From Ulvibacterium sp965228935 (GTDB lineage Bacteria; Bacteroidota; Bacteroidia; Flavobacteriales; Flavobacteriaceae): DNA of 64,000 nucleotides. Below the pieces are notes generated by a model. The model worked only from the letters and a program-made list of their open reading frames with translations. It searched no databases and had not been told where the DNA came from. The position numbers and the translations under genes were made by a program. Where the stretch lies: positions 124,001 through 188,000 of the forward strand of contig NZ_OZ245846.1 of NCBI RefSeq assembly GCF_965228935.1, given 5' to 3'. This document shows positions 24,287 through 33,303 of the stretch, piece by piece (within the stretch, counting starts at the first letter, position 1; each line of letters opens with the position of its first letter).

Positions 24287-25239
24287 GAAATATGTCACCC
24301 TGGTGGATACGGATCCCCGTAGTTTTTTTCCTCATTTTTGGATTGATGGAATATTTCATCGATTCCGGGGATAAACCAGCAATTATTGAATATCCCATTA
24401 CCCAGTTCTTTATGCTGATGGTGTTGCTGATCTTGATCGGGATAGAATTGATACTTCAATCCATAGAAAATGTAATGTTCCAAACCCTTACAGAGGAAGC
24501 CAAGGAACGCTATCTTGAGGCGAAAGCCAAAAGATGGGAGTGGAAATGGGGTAAAAAAATGTACCAAAAATCATTGGGCTCCAAACCTATAGAGGCCGAA
24601 GGCGAAATTATCCTGGACCATAACTATGATGGTATCCGGGAGTTGGACAATAAATTACCGCCCTGGTGGGTCTGGATGTTTTATGCCACTATTATTTTTG
24701 GTGTAGTATACCTTGCCCGTTTTCATGTTTTTGGGGATTACACCCAGGATGAGGAATATACCACAGAGGTAGCCTTGGCCGAGGCCCAAATAGAGGAGTA
24801 CAAGAAAACCGCAAAGGATTTGGTGGATGTCAATACAGTGGAGCTTTTGACGGATGCCTCGGATCTAAGTGCAGGGAAGGCCATTTTTGAGACCAATTGT
24901 GTGGCTTGCCATATGGCAGACGGTGGCGGAGGTATCGGCCCCAATTTAACTGACGCCAATTGGATTCTAGGAGGAGGTATCAAAAATGTGTTCAATACCA
25001 TTTCCGAAGGAGGACGGGATGGCAAAGGTATGGTGGCCTGGAAGAATGTGCTCAAACCTGCGGAAATGGCCCAGGTAGCCAGCTATTTATTGACCTTCCA
25101 AGGGACAACGCCGGCAAATCCAAAAGCTCCGGAAGGGGATATTTGGGTAGACCCGGATGCCCCGACCATGGAAATTCCGGAACAGCCAAAAGACTCTGTA
25201 GCTATAGAAACGGACTCGACAACGGTGGCCATCAATTAA
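24283..25239 (+). CDS. ccoP: Cbb3 oxidase cytochrome c subunit CcoP (single haem)
   Basis: 318 residues. Two N-terminal membrane helices, an internal charged domain (residues 70-125), a third helix (WVWMFYATIIFGVVYLA), then one cytochrome c domain with C206-V-A-C209-H210 and a late methionine (GMVAW) as axial ligand. Proteobacterial CcoP has two CxxCH motifs; only one is present here. The C-terminus is acidic and proline-rich. It donates electrons to CcoO. It overlaps ccoQ by 4 bp. Confidence 0.93.
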   Translation: MRNMSPWWIRIPVVFFLIFGLMEYFIDSGDKPAIIEYPITQFFMLMVLLILIGIELILQSIENVMFQTLTEEAKERYLEAKAKRWEWKWGKKMYQKSLGSKPIEAEGEIILDHNYDGIRELDNKLPPWWVWMFYATIIFGVVYLARFHVFGDYTQDEEYTTEVALAEAQIEEYKKTAKDLVDVNTVELLTDASDLSAGKAIFETNCVACHMADGGGGIGPNLTDANWILGGGIKNVFNTISEGGRDGKGMVAWKNVLKPAEMAQVASYLLTFQGTTPANPKAPEGDIWVDPDAPTMEIPEQPKDSVAIETDSTTVAIN

Positions 25240-25342
25240 GAGGTATTTCAAGTTCTAAGGACACAAGAGAAGTATGAATTTCCCCCGAATGAGATTCTCC
25301 CGAATACTGGAGAAATGAAACCGGGTTTGAAAGCGGTGTAAA

Positions 25343-26761
25343 ATGGCACAGGACCAGGAAAATTTTAGGGACAGCATAGGCACCATCAATGAAGAAGGCA
25401 AGCGGGCCTGGATATATCCAAAAAAGCCAAGTGGAAAGTTCTATGCCTATCGCAAATACGTAAGTTATTTTCTGTTGGCCTTTTTGTTTGCCTCGCCGTT
25501 TATCAAGATTGATGGTAATCAGTTTTTGATGTTCAATGTACTGGAACGCCGTTTTAATATTTTTGGTTTTCCTTTTTGGCCGCAGGACTTTCATCTGTTT
25601 GTGATTTCGATGATTATCGGGGTCATATTCATTGCCCTGTTCACGGTAGCCTTTGGCCGTATTTTCTGTGGATGGATGTGTCCACAGACTATTTTTATGG
25701 AAATGGTTTTCCGTCGTATCGAATACTGGATCGATGGCGACCGTGGTGCCCAGATAAGATTGGATAGACAGCCATGGAATGGCGAAAAGATTAGGAAACG
25801 GGTCTTAAAATGGACTGTTTTTTTCCTGATATCCTTTCTCATAGCCAATGTTTTTTTGGCATATCTTATTGGAAGTGATAGATTGATACAGTACATAACC
25901 GATGGCCCTTTGCAACATGTAAGTACATTGGTTTCATTATTGATCTTTACAGCGGTCTTTTATTTTGTATTTGCTTGGTTTCGGGAACAGGTCTGTATCA
26001 TCGCTTGTCCGTATGGAAGGATGCAAGGGGTATTACTGGACAATAAATCCATTGTAGTGGCCTATGACCATAAACGCGGAGAGGCCGAAAACGGACGAAA
26101 AAAATGGCGTAAGAACGAAGATCGGAAAGCGCTGGGCCATGGGGATTGTATAGACTGCAACCAATGCGTGGTGGTGTGTCCCACCGGAATAGACATTAGA
26201 AACGGAACACAGTTGGAATGCGTTAACTGCACGGCCTGTATCGATGAATGCGATACCATCATGGAGAAGGTAAACCTTCCCAAGGGTCTTATCCGGTATG
26301 CCAGTGAGGATGAAATCGTAAAAAAGGAAAAATTCAAATTCAATCCAAGGTTAAAAGGATATACCGCGGTATTGACAATTTTGACCGGGGTATTGATCGG
26401 GATGCTCTTTTTGAGAAACGATTTGGAAGCGAACATTCTGCGGTTACCGGGGCAGCTGTACGAGCGAAAGGACAATAATATCATCAGTAATGTGTATACC
26501 TATAAATTGGTAAACAAGACTACAAAGAGTATCGGCGACGTAAGTTTTAAACTTTTATCGCATCAAGGAAAAATAGAACTGGTACGGCATGAGAATTTTG
26601 AGGTTCCGGCGCAGGATTTGGCGGAAGGCACATTGTTTATCGAAATAAACAATGCGGCCCTGGAAGGTGACAAGGACAAGTTGAAAATTGGTGTTTACAG
26701 TGGGAGCGAACTTATCGAAACCACGACGGCCCGTTTTTTGGCGCCGAGGAGCTATAACTAA
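25343..26761 (+). CDS. ccoG: CcoG/FixG ferredoxin-like cupric reductase
   Basis: 472 residues. Membrane helices are seen near 38-55, 88-112, 155-175 and 190-213, then two 4Fe-4S motifs: C269-x2-C272-x2-C275-x3-C279-P and C293-x2-C296-x2-C299-x3-C303. A last helix (YTAVLTILTGVLIGMLFL) precedes a periplasmic Ig-like domain of about 110 residues. Family knowledge: CcoG reduces Cu(II) during cbb3 assembly. It lies in the cco cluster, 103 bp behind ccoP. Confidence 0.93.
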   Translation: MAQDQENFRDSIGTINEEGKRAWIYPKKPSGKFYAYRKYVSYFLLAFLFASPFIKIDGNQFLMFNVLERRFNIFGFPFWPQDFHLFVISMIIGVIFIALFTVAFGRIFCGWMCPQTIFMEMVFRRIEYWIDGDRGAQIRLDRQPWNGEKIRKRVLKWTVFFLISFLIANVFLAYLIGSDRLIQYITDGPLQHVSTLVSLLIFTAVFYFVFAWFREQVCIIACPYGRMQGVLLDNKSIVVAYDHKRGEAENGRKKWRKNEDRKALGHGDCIDCNQCVVVCPTGIDIRNGTQLECVNCTACIDECDTIMEKVNLPKGLIRYASEDEIVKKEKFKFNPRLKGYTAVLTILTGVLIGMLFLRNDLEANILRLPGQLYERKDNNIISNVYTYKLVNKTTKSIGDVSFKLLSHQGKIELVRHENFEVPAQDLAEGTLFIEINNAALEGDKDKLKIGVYSGSELIETTTARFLAPRSYN

Positions 26762-26786
26762 AATGATTCGGTAAAAAATATCGACT

Positions 26787-27233
26787 ATGAAAATTAATTG
26801 GGGAACAGGTATAGTATTGGCATTTGTAGGATTCATTGGGTTCATCCTATTTTTTGTAGTACGGATGAGTATGGACAATAAGGCCAACCATGACCTGGTT
26901 ACCGAGGAGTATTACAAACAGGAACTGGCCTATCAAAAAGAGATCGATGCCGAGGCCAATGCCAAAAACTTGACCGACCCGATCAAGATAGAAAAAACGA
27001 ACAAGGGCCTTTTATTGAAGTTTCCAAAAAATCTGGAAGGACAAAATATACAAGGAACAGTGTCCCTATATAGACCATCCAATAAACACCTGGATTTTAA
27101 CTTACCCGTAAGTTTATCCAATGCACATTTGCTCATACCTGACAAACGTTTGTTGGGTGGTCGCTGGGACATTAAGATTATTTGGGAACATGAAGGAAAA
27201 GAATTTTTGCACAAGGAAAGTATAACGTATTAG
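26787..27233 (+). CDS. ccoH: FixH/CcoH family protein
   Basis: 148 residues: one N-terminal membrane helix (WGTGIVLAFVGFIGFILFFVV), then the conserved LVTEEYYKQELAYQKEIDA segment of FixH, then a beta-rich periplasmic domain. FixH is required for stable cbb3 assembly. Spacing of 25 bp after ccoG indicates the same transcript. The stop codon TAG at 27231-27233 is already part of the heptad repeat tract. Confidence 0.9.
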   Translation: MKINWGTGIVLAFVGFIGFILFFVVRMSMDNKANHDLVTEEYYKQELAYQKEIDAEANAKNLTDPIKIEKTNKGLLLKFPKNLEGQNIQGTVSLYRPSNKHLDFNLPVSLSNAHLLIPDKRLLGGRWDIKIIWEHEGKEFLHKESITY

Positions 27234-27325
27234 ATATTAGACATGAGACGTTAGATTTTAGATACTTGGATGCAGAATTCAGCTCATCTTATACCTTACG
27301 TCTCATATCTCAAGTCTTAAACTAA
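27230..27325. repeat. Two opposed heptad tracts between fixH and the SafE-like gene
   Basis: From 27230: TTAGATA, TTAGACA, TGAGACG, TTAGATT, TTAGATA. From 27284: TCATCTT, ATACCTT, ACGTCTC, ATATCTC, AAGTCTT. The second tract is the reverse-complement type of the first, so the two can pair: GACATGAGACGTTAG pairs with CTTACGTCTCATATC, with two mismatches. The first unit starts at the fixH stop codon. Confidence 0.65.
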
Positions 27326-27328
27326 GAA

Positions 27329-28033
27329 ATGTTGTTATCGGCCATCATATTGGGACTTATGGGCAGCTTGCACTGTATAGGGATGTGCGGCCCCATTGCC
27401 TTCATGTTGCCGGTAGACAGGAACAACAATCTTAAAAAGCTTCTTCAGGTATCCATCTATCATTTTGGCAGATTACTTTCCTACGCCCTTATCGGTCTGG
27501 TGTTTGGGTTATTGGGTAAGGGACTCTATATCTTTGGAATGCAACAAAAACTATCCATAGGGGTTGGTTTGCTGATGATTATTCTTGTACTTATTCCCGC
27601 AAAAACCTTGAACTCTTATAAACTTTCCAAGCCCGTTTACAACATAATCTCCAAGATAAAAAACCGACTGGGCCAAGAATTGAAGAAGAAGACCCCGGAT
27701 ACTTTTTTGACCATTGGGTTCTTAAACGGATTCCTACCCTGTGGATTGGTCTATATGGCACTATTTGGTGCCATTGCCATGGGCAGTGCCTGGGAAGGCT
27801 CCCTATATATGATGTTGTTCGGATTGGGTACGGTTCCCTTAATGACCTCGGCCATTTACTTCAGTGGATTCCTAAAAGGAACTCTAAGACATCGCGTTCA
27901 GAAATTGATTCCTGCATTTGTAGTGGTCATCGGTCTATTCTTTATCCTAAGGGGGATGGGATTGGGTATTCCCTATATATCACCCGAACCTGTGCAAGAT
28001 GTGGTAACGGCCGAGATAGAATGTCATGATTAG
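27329..28033 (+). CDS. SafE/UreH-like membrane protein of the cbb3 cluster
   Basis: 234 residues, about six membrane helices. It begins MLLSAIILGLMGSLHCIGMCGPIAFML, the G-S-x-H-C-x-G-M-C-G motif of the sulfite exporter TauE/SafE (UreH, PF13386) group. NGFLPCGLVYMALFGAIAMGS is the second repeat's conserved PCG turn. Similar genes follow fixH in many Bacteroidetes and are thought to act in copper handling, as the two cysteine/histidine turns allow. Specific transport is not shown. Confidence 0.85.
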   Translation: MLLSAIILGLMGSLHCIGMCGPIAFMLPVDRNNNLKKLLQVSIYHFGRLLSYALIGLVFGLLGKGLYIFGMQQKLSIGVGLLMIILVLIPAKTLNSYKLSKPVYNIISKIKNRLGQELKKKTPDTFLTIGFLNGFLPCGLVYMALFGAIAMGSAWEGSLYMMLFGLGTVPLMTSAIYFSGFLKGTLRHRVQKLIPAFVVVIGLFFILRGMGLGIPYISPEPVQDVVTAEIECHD

Positions 28034-28088
28034 TCTCAATAGGCAAATCCCATTTCATCGATTTGAACATTTTTGATTTCCTTAAACT

Positions 28089-29549
28089 ATGAAACACTTG
28101 ATATCCTTTTTCCTCCTCGGATTTATTACGGTTTCCGGCATCAATGTAACGGCTCAAAAGAAAAAACCGAATGCGCCTTCCGGCAATGATAACATTGCCT
28201 ACAGATGGGGCAAAATAGCTTTGGAGGCGACGGCCAATGATACGGAACGATTCAAACCTAGGCCTACTATAACCTCGCGCTACCTTGGATTGGTATTTAT
28301 TTCTGTTTTTGATGCCTGGTCGCGTTATGACAACACGGCCATACCCATTTACCTGAGCAATGTGAAACGACGACCAATGGATGAACAAACCTTAAAAAAT
28401 AAGGAAATCGCCATTAGTTATGCTGCATTTAATGCCATGAAGGAATATTATTATTCCGATACCGAATTGTTCAGAAAATTCATGGTGGAACTAGGGTATG
28501 ATCCAGATAATACCACCTTAGACCCCAGCACCCCGGAAGGGATAGGTAATTTGTCCGCCAAAGCTGTCATAGAAGCCCGCAGGAACGATGGCAGCAATCA
28601 ATACGGTAAAGAAAAAGGTTCCAATGGCGAACCCTATTTTGATTATACCGGCTATGCCCCTGTAAACTCTCCGGACGAAAATGTGGACACCAATCGTTGG
28701 CAACCCAAATACTTCAGTGATGGCAAAGGCGGCAAATATGCTCCAGGGTGCTTAACCCCTTTTTGGCAACTCGTAAGGCCGGTAGCCTTAAAATCGGCTG
28801 GTCAATTTAGACCGGGACCGCCTCCAATGATAGGCTCGGAACAACTGGAAAAAGAGGTCAAGGAGGTGATAGATATGCAGGCCAACCTTACGAACGAGGA
28901 AAAGGCATTGGTAGAATTTATGAGGGACGGACCACAATCCGTTCAGCAAGCCGGGCACTGGTTAAAGTTTGCACAGGACGTATCACGAAGGGATAATCAT
29001 ACCTTGGACGAGGATGTTAAAATGTATTTCCTTAACCAAATCACCGCCATGGACGCCTTTATCGCATCATGGGACTCCAAAATGTTCTATGACTATGCCC
29101 GGCCATATGCCCTGGTACATGATTACTATCAGGGTGAAGTTATCAAGGCATGGGGCGGTCCGGGACAAGGTGTAATCGATATGAAAGGTGAACAATGGCG
29201 TCCTTATTCACCGGAAGAGTTTTTATGTCCGCCCTTTCCTAGCTACGTTTCCGGCCATAGTACCATAAGCGGAGCTTGCGCCGAGGCACTTCGCTTGTTT
29301 ACCGGTAACGACAATTTTGGTGAGGAAGTGGAGCTTATTCCTGGAATCCTTACGGAAATAGACCCTGAATATTATGGCAAACCAGTGATTCTTAAATTCC
29401 CGACATTTACGGAAACCGCCAACATGGCCGGTATCTCCCGAGTTATGGGCGGGTATCATATTCAGGCCGATAATGTGGCGGGACTTAAACTGGGAAGGGA
29501 TGTAGCGTCGGAAACCTGGAAATTCTATCAACGTCATCTTGGAAAATAA
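28089..29549 (+). CDS. Vanadium haloperoxidase-like PAP2 superfamily protein
   Basis: 486 residues with a signal peptide (MKHLISFFLLGFITVSGINVTAQ). All three blocks of the vanadate/phosphate site are present: K-x6-RP in SKMFYDYARP, PSYVSGH with S388-G389-H390, and SRVMGGYHIQAD (SRxxxxxHxxxD). This motif set is shared by vanadium-dependent haloperoxidases and PAP2 phosphatases; length and the late position of the blocks favour the haloperoxidase group. The substrate is unknown. It lies 55 bp behind the SafE-like gene. Confidence 0.85.
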   Translation: MKHLISFFLLGFITVSGINVTAQKKKPNAPSGNDNIAYRWGKIALEATANDTERFKPRPTITSRYLGLVFISVFDAWSRYDNTAIPIYLSNVKRRPMDEQTLKNKEIAISYAAFNAMKEYYYSDTELFRKFMVELGYDPDNTTLDPSTPEGIGNLSAKAVIEARRNDGSNQYGKEKGSNGEPYFDYTGYAPVNSPDENVDTNRWQPKYFSDGKGGKYAPGCLTPFWQLVRPVALKSAGQFRPGPPPMIGSEQLEKEVKEVIDMQANLTNEEKALVEFMRDGPQSVQQAGHWLKFAQDVSRRDNHTLDEDVKMYFLNQITAMDAFIASWDSKMFYDYARPYALVHDYYQGEVIKAWGGPGQGVIDMKGEQWRPYSPEEFLCPPFPSYVSGHSTISGACAEALRLFTGNDNFGEEVELIPGILTEIDPEYYGKPVILKFPTFTETANMAGISRVMGGYHIQADNVAGLKLGRDVASETWKFYQRHLGK

Positions 29550-29640
29550 CGTAATATCATCGATTTATCCCTTTTTTGGAAAAGCTTGTATTACATTACC
29601 TGTAACCAATATAAAGAAAAGGTTACCCCTGACCAAACAA

Positions 29641-29684
29641 TGAGTTATATCATGTTTAATTCTTGTCTTCCTTAAGACCTTTGT
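29641..29684 (+). promoter_or_regulatory. Fnr-like site and -7 box of the CoA hydrolase gene
   Basis: ATGAG-TTAT-ATCAT at 29641-29654 (centre 29647.5) and GACCTTTG at 29677-29684 (xAnnTTTG) are 29.5 bp apart. The left half-site keeps only the TGA core. Confidence 0.65.
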
Positions 29685-29703
29685 ACTATAAATTTTAGCC
29701 GAT

Positions 29704-30975
29704 ATGAAAATAGTTTCTATAGAAAAAGCTGCATCATTTGTTAAACCGGGAGACCGAGTTTTTGTACAAGGTGCGGCAATGACCCCAAACGCCTTGATCA
29801 ATTCCCTTTGCGAAGAGCGCTATACCGAACTGGAGAATGTGGAAATCATCTCCATTCACACGGACGGCGAGGTTAAATACGCGCTATCTCCCTACAGTAA
29901 AGCCTTTAAAATAAACAGTTGTTTTGTCGGTGGCAATGTCAGAAAGGCCGTTAACACCAATCAAGGGGATTATATCCCTATTTTTCTAAGTGAGATTAAT
30001 TTGCTCTTTAGGAAGAACATTCTTCCCTTGGATGTTGCCATAGTTCAGGTATCCCCACCGGACAGCCACGGATATTGTTCCTTGGGCGTTTCCGTAGATG
30101 TGGCCCTACCTGCTATTCAAACGGCCAAAAAGGTATTGGCCCAAATAAATCCCCAAGTCCCTAGGACACATGGTGATGGAATTATTCATATTAGCAATAT
30201 CGATTTTGCAGTTGAAGTGGATATGCCCATACATACCTATGAGCCGACCGAGCTGTCCGAAACGGATCAGATGATCGGCAAACATGTTGCCGGGTTGATC
30301 GAAGATGGTGCCACCCTGCAATTGGGAATAGGTAATATTCCCAATGCCGTGTTGGCCAACCTCCCAAACCATAGGAGATTGGGCATACATACCGAAATGT
30401 TTTCGGACGGTATCCTGCCCTTAGTGGAAAAAGGAGTAATAACGGGTGAGGAAAAAGAACTGAAAACCGGAAAGATCGTGACCTCTTTTGCGGCAGGTTC
30501 CCAAAAATTGTATGACTTTATTGATGATAATCCATCCGTTCACTTTAAGGAAGCGGCCTTTACCAATGATACTGCCCAAATTCGAAAAAATCCCAAGGTA
30601 ACGGCAATTAACAGTGCCATTGAAATTGACCTTACGGGCCAAGTGTGCGCGGACAGTATAGGCTATCGGCATTTTTCCGGTGTAGGAGGCCAAATGGACT
30701 TTATCCGTGGGGCATCCCTATCGGAAGGCGGAAAACCCATTTTTGCCATATCCTCCGTTACACCCAAGGGCATTTCAAAGATTACCCCTGCCCTAAAGGA
30801 AGGAGCCGGTGTTACCACTACCAGGGCCCACGTCCATTATGTGGCCACCGAATATGGTGTCGTTAATCTTTATGGAAAGAACTTGCATCAACGTGCCAAG
30901 GCATTGATCTCCATTGCGCATCCCGAACATAGGGAGGAATTGGCCAAAGCAGCTTTTGATAGGTTCGAAAGATAG
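29704..30975 (+). CDS. Acetyl-CoA hydrolase / CoA-transferase family protein
   Basis: 423 residues, class I CoA-transferase fold. FVQGAAMTPNAL near residue 20, GDGIIHISNIDFAVEVD in the middle, INSAIEIDLTGQV with the likely catalytic glutamate near residue 310, and FSGVGGQMDFIRGA fit the acetyl-CoA hydrolase/4-hydroxybutyrate CoA-transferase group. It moves CoA between acids or hydrolyses acetyl-CoA, as when acetate is made under oxygen limitation. The promoter carries an Fnr-like site with class II spacing, and the truncated haemoglobin gene follows 18 bp later. Confidence 0.9.
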   Translation: MKIVSIEKAASFVKPGDRVFVQGAAMTPNALINSLCEERYTELENVEIISIHTDGEVKYALSPYSKAFKINSCFVGGNVRKAVNTNQGDYIPIFLSEINLLFRKNILPLDVAIVQVSPPDSHGYCSLGVSVDVALPAIQTAKKVLAQINPQVPRTHGDGIIHISNIDFAVEVDMPIHTYEPTELSETDQMIGKHVAGLIEDGATLQLGIGNIPNAVLANLPNHRRLGIHTEMFSDGILPLVEKGVITGEEKELKTGKIVTSFAAGSQKLYDFIDDNPSVHFKEAAFTNDTAQIRKNPKVTAINSAIEIDLTGQVCADSIGYRHFSGVGGQMDFIRGASLSEGGKPIFAISSVTPKGISKITPALKEGAGVTTTRAHVHYVATEYGVVNLYGKNLHQRAKALISIAHPEHREELAKAAFDRFER

Positions 30976-30993
30976 GAATACCTATATTGCCCT

Positions 30994-31389
30994 GTGGCAA
31001 AAAAAGATATTCAAACTAGAAAGGACGTACATTTTTTGGTTAGGTCGTTTTACGGTAAAATAAGGGCCCATGAAATACTTGGGCCCATTTTTAATACCAT
31101 AATTACCGATTGGGAGGGCCATTTGAACCTTCTTACCGATTTCTGGGAGACCCAGCTCTTCCTGAAGCGAAAATACCACGGTAACCCCGTAACTGCACAT
31201 CAAGAAGTAGATGTTAAAATGGGCCATACCATAACCCCAGAACATTTTGGATTGTGGATCAACCTCTGGTTTGAAACCCTGGACGAACTATTTGAAGGGG
31301 AAACCGCATGGATAGCCAAAAATAGGGCCCAGAAAATGTCGACTATGTTATATATGCAAATTTACCAACACAGGAAAAGCAAGTCATAA
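30994..31389 (+). CDS. Group III truncated haemoglobin
   Basis: 131 residues with a GTG start at 30994. The pattern HFLVRSFYGKIRAHEILGP, then LLTDFWETQLFLKRKYHGNP and AHQEVD...HFGLWINLWFETLDELFEG is that of group III truncated globins; the proximal haem ligand is probably the histidine in TAHQEVD. Proposed roles in the family are handling of NO or electron transfer under low oxygen. It is the second gene behind the CoA hydrolase, 18 bp apart, and so shares its Fnr-like promoter. Confidence 0.88.
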   Translation: MAKKDIQTRKDVHFLVRSFYGKIRAHEILGPIFNTIITDWEGHLNLLTDFWETQLFLKRKYHGNPVTAHQEVDVKMGHTITPEHFGLWINLWFETLDELFEGETAWIAKNRAQKMSTMLYMQIYQHRKSKS

Positions 31390-31419
31390 GTGATTGAGAT
31401 AGTCATCGATTTCCATGCA

Positions 31420-32640
31420 TTACTTTCTTTTTCCGCTAGTCCCCAGAAGTATCCCTAAACCTATGGGAATAAGAAAACTTGCTACCAATAGCATTTCGTA
31501 ATAACCCTTAAAAACCATGAAGCTTTGCCAGGCCGCAATACCTCTGTAGAAAATAAGAATCTCGGTCAGGATAAAACCAAATAGATAAAGGAAGTAAGCC
31601 TTTTGGGAAATTCGTAGCAACTGCAAATAATCCAAGAACAAAAATAGGGAAATGGTGATTACACCCAAGAAAGTCCAATGCAGGTAACCAATGGTAAAAT
31701 CCAATAGGGTTGCGGCCAAATTGGCAAAATAGGGCAAGGCCGTTAACAACTGAAGCACCATTTTCACAATTAGCAATACAATTACGGTTCTCAATAGACT
31801 TTCTTGGAATTTATTGAAAAAGGTTGCCGGTTTTTTATTCAACTTAGCATAGCCCCGTAACAAAACACCAAAGGCAACCAGTTGCAACAATGCACCTATA
31901 CCGCCTAAAACGTTACAGATCAAAGGCGGATGGGCAAACAAGGTCGACAGGAAAAAGGAAAGGATTATCCCCAGGTTGATACTCCAAAAAAAGCTTTTGA
32001 AAAGTGTCCTGGAAAGCCCCACTCCATGTATTTCAAAAACCCTCAAAAGTATCCCCACAAGTGCCAAGATCATCCATCCATTGTATAAAAAATGTAAATA
32101 AAAATAGATGGCCAATCGATACCAAACGGATTGTGCACCCAGGGTATTCATAATACCCCCCAAAGCCCAAGGCCCCAAACTGGATAACACCATATACCAC
32201 AAGGCAAACTTTACACATTGGTACGCATTGCTTTTTTTCAATGAAGTAGGAATATTTTTAATAAAAAACCATACAAACCAATAGGAAGCAAACAAAAACA
32301 AGGTTGAAAAAACAATGGAAAACAAGGCGTACCCCATAAATGGAAATGTAAGCAACATACCCACCAAAGTGAATTGGGTAAACCAAAAAATCTTCCGGTA
32401 TCCCCTATCCAAGTCCAAATTGTCCAAATAGAGCTTATACAAAAGAGTGGTAAGCGCCAAATACAACCACCCCAAAAGGGCAATATGGGAATGGGTATGG
32501 ACAATGAACTTATAGTTAACTGAAATTGGGACAGAAGCGAAAGACCTCAACACCACCCCTAAAATTGCGGCCAACATGAAATAGGCCAAGGCGATTTTGG
32601 CATGGAATCCAAGATTTATCCGATATAGCGATGTTTCCAT
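31420..32640 (-). CDS. Orphan haem-copper-oxidase-I-like / NnrS-like membrane protein
   Basis: 406 residues with about twelve hydrophobic helices. In helix 2 the motif FIVHTHSHIALLGWLYLALTTL resembles the haem-ligand helix of CcoN and NorB and the HxH helix of NnrS. A second histidine-bearing helix is FYLHFLYNGWMILAL. No partner subunit is adjacent. The family is not certain: it could be an NnrS-type protein protecting against NO-derived iron complexes or a degenerate subunit I. It is convergent with the truncated haemoglobin gene, which fits a role with oxygen or NO. A strong hairpin lies in its leader. Confidence 0.6.
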   Translation of the reverse strand: METSLYRINLGFHAKIALAYFMLAAILGVVLRSFASVPISVNYKFIVHTHSHIALLGWLYLALTTLLYKLYLDNLDLDRGYRKIFWFTQFTLVGMLLTFPFMGYALFSIVFSTLFLFASYWFVWFFIKNIPTSLKKSNAYQCVKFALWYMVLSSLGPWALGGIMNTLGAQSVWYRLAIYFYLHFLYNGWMILALVGILLRVFEIHGVGLSRTLFKSFFWSINLGIILSFFLSTLFAHPPLICNVLGGIGALLQLVAFGVLLRGYAKLNKKPATFFNKFQESLLRTVIVLLIVKMVLQLLTALPYFANLAATLLDFTIGYLHWTFLGVITISLFLFLDYLQLLRISQKAYFLYLFGFILTEILIFYRGIAAWQSFMVFKGYYEMLLVASFLIPIGLGILLGTSGKRK

Positions 32641-32664
32641 ACTTTATGGGAACAAGATAATCCA

Positions 32665-32688
32665 TTCTTTCCGAGGCATCGGAAAGAA
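32665..32688. repeat. Perfect hairpin in the leader of the HCO-like gene
   Basis: TTCTTTCCGA and TCGGAAAGAA, 10-bp arms around GGCA, lie 25-48 bp upstream of the start codon at 32640. No T-run follows on either strand, so an operator or leader structure is more likely than a terminator. Further upstream, CTGAT-AAAT-AGCAT (32772-32785) is an imperfect Fnr-like dyad with an off-by-one distance to a TTTG box. Confidence 0.6.
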
Positions 32689-32880
32689 ACCATTTAAAAA
32701 TAGGTATATCCCCTGTTCAAATTAGGTAGTTCCCCTGAATACCAAATCCTTGTACCCGTCTAGTTTTGCCCCTGATAAATAGCATGTGTGCAACGATTTC
32801 ATTGTACAGGCCAACAAGTTCAAATAGGTTACTATTATCGATCTTAAAAACGATGTCGAAAAAAGGAAAAATGAGTGTAA

Positions 32881-33303
32881 ATGAAAAAGTTCAATCTAGA
32901 AGGCGTAAAGGAGTTTCAACCTTTGGACAACAAGACTATAGGAAGAAGATGCGTATGCGATGAAGACTTGATTAAGACTCTAAACAAGAATGAAATTATG
33001 GAACAAGAACAATTTGGATTGTGGTACTTCCGTAGTCCCCTTTGGCAACAGTTGATCTATACATTGGAAGAGTCTTTTACCCAGAGGGGATATGTCCTAG
33101 AGGTGCTAACCTGGATAATTGGATACGCTCTTGAAATTCTAGGATTCACCCATCTCCTGGTAATAGCGGAAGAGCTACAATTCGCCTCCCGGAAAATAGC
33201 AAAATGGGGGGTCATGTCTTTTGGGGAAAAGAAGATTGAAAGTAATCGGCTCGCCCTGTTTTACAAAACTTGCAAGTGCATTACTGCCGGGAGACCTGCC
33301 TAA
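32881..33303 (+). CDS. Hypothetical protein, doubtful
   Basis: A 140-codon open frame from ATG at 32881, with an alternative ATG at 33001 (MEQEQFGLWYFRSPLW). The product is hydrophobic in its middle (VLEVLTWIIGYALEILGFTHLLVI, one possible membrane helix) and ends YKTCKCITAGRPA. I do not recognise it. No ribosome site or promoter stands out. It fills the gap before the receptor gene on the same strand and is kept as a possible gene because nothing else explains the stretch. Confidence 0.35.
   Translation: MKKFNLEGVKEFQPLDNKTIGRRCVCDEDLIKTLNKNEIMEQEQFGLWYFRSPLWQQLIYTLEESFTQRGYVLEVLTWIIGYALEILGFTHLLVIAEELQFASRKIAKWGVMSFGEKKIESNRLALFYKTCKCITAGRPA

Noticed and set aside
28027..28038. TGA-N6-TCA dyad upstream of the haloperoxidase-like gene
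   Set aside because: TTTG occurs at a distance of 25.5 bp instead of 29.5, and part of the dyad lies in the preceding coding end; a chance match is expected several times in 64 kb.
32772..32785. CTGAT-AAAT-AGCAT as a seventh Fnr-like site
   Set aside because: One half-site lacks the TCA core and the nearest TTTG box is one base off the shared spacing; kept only as a remark.
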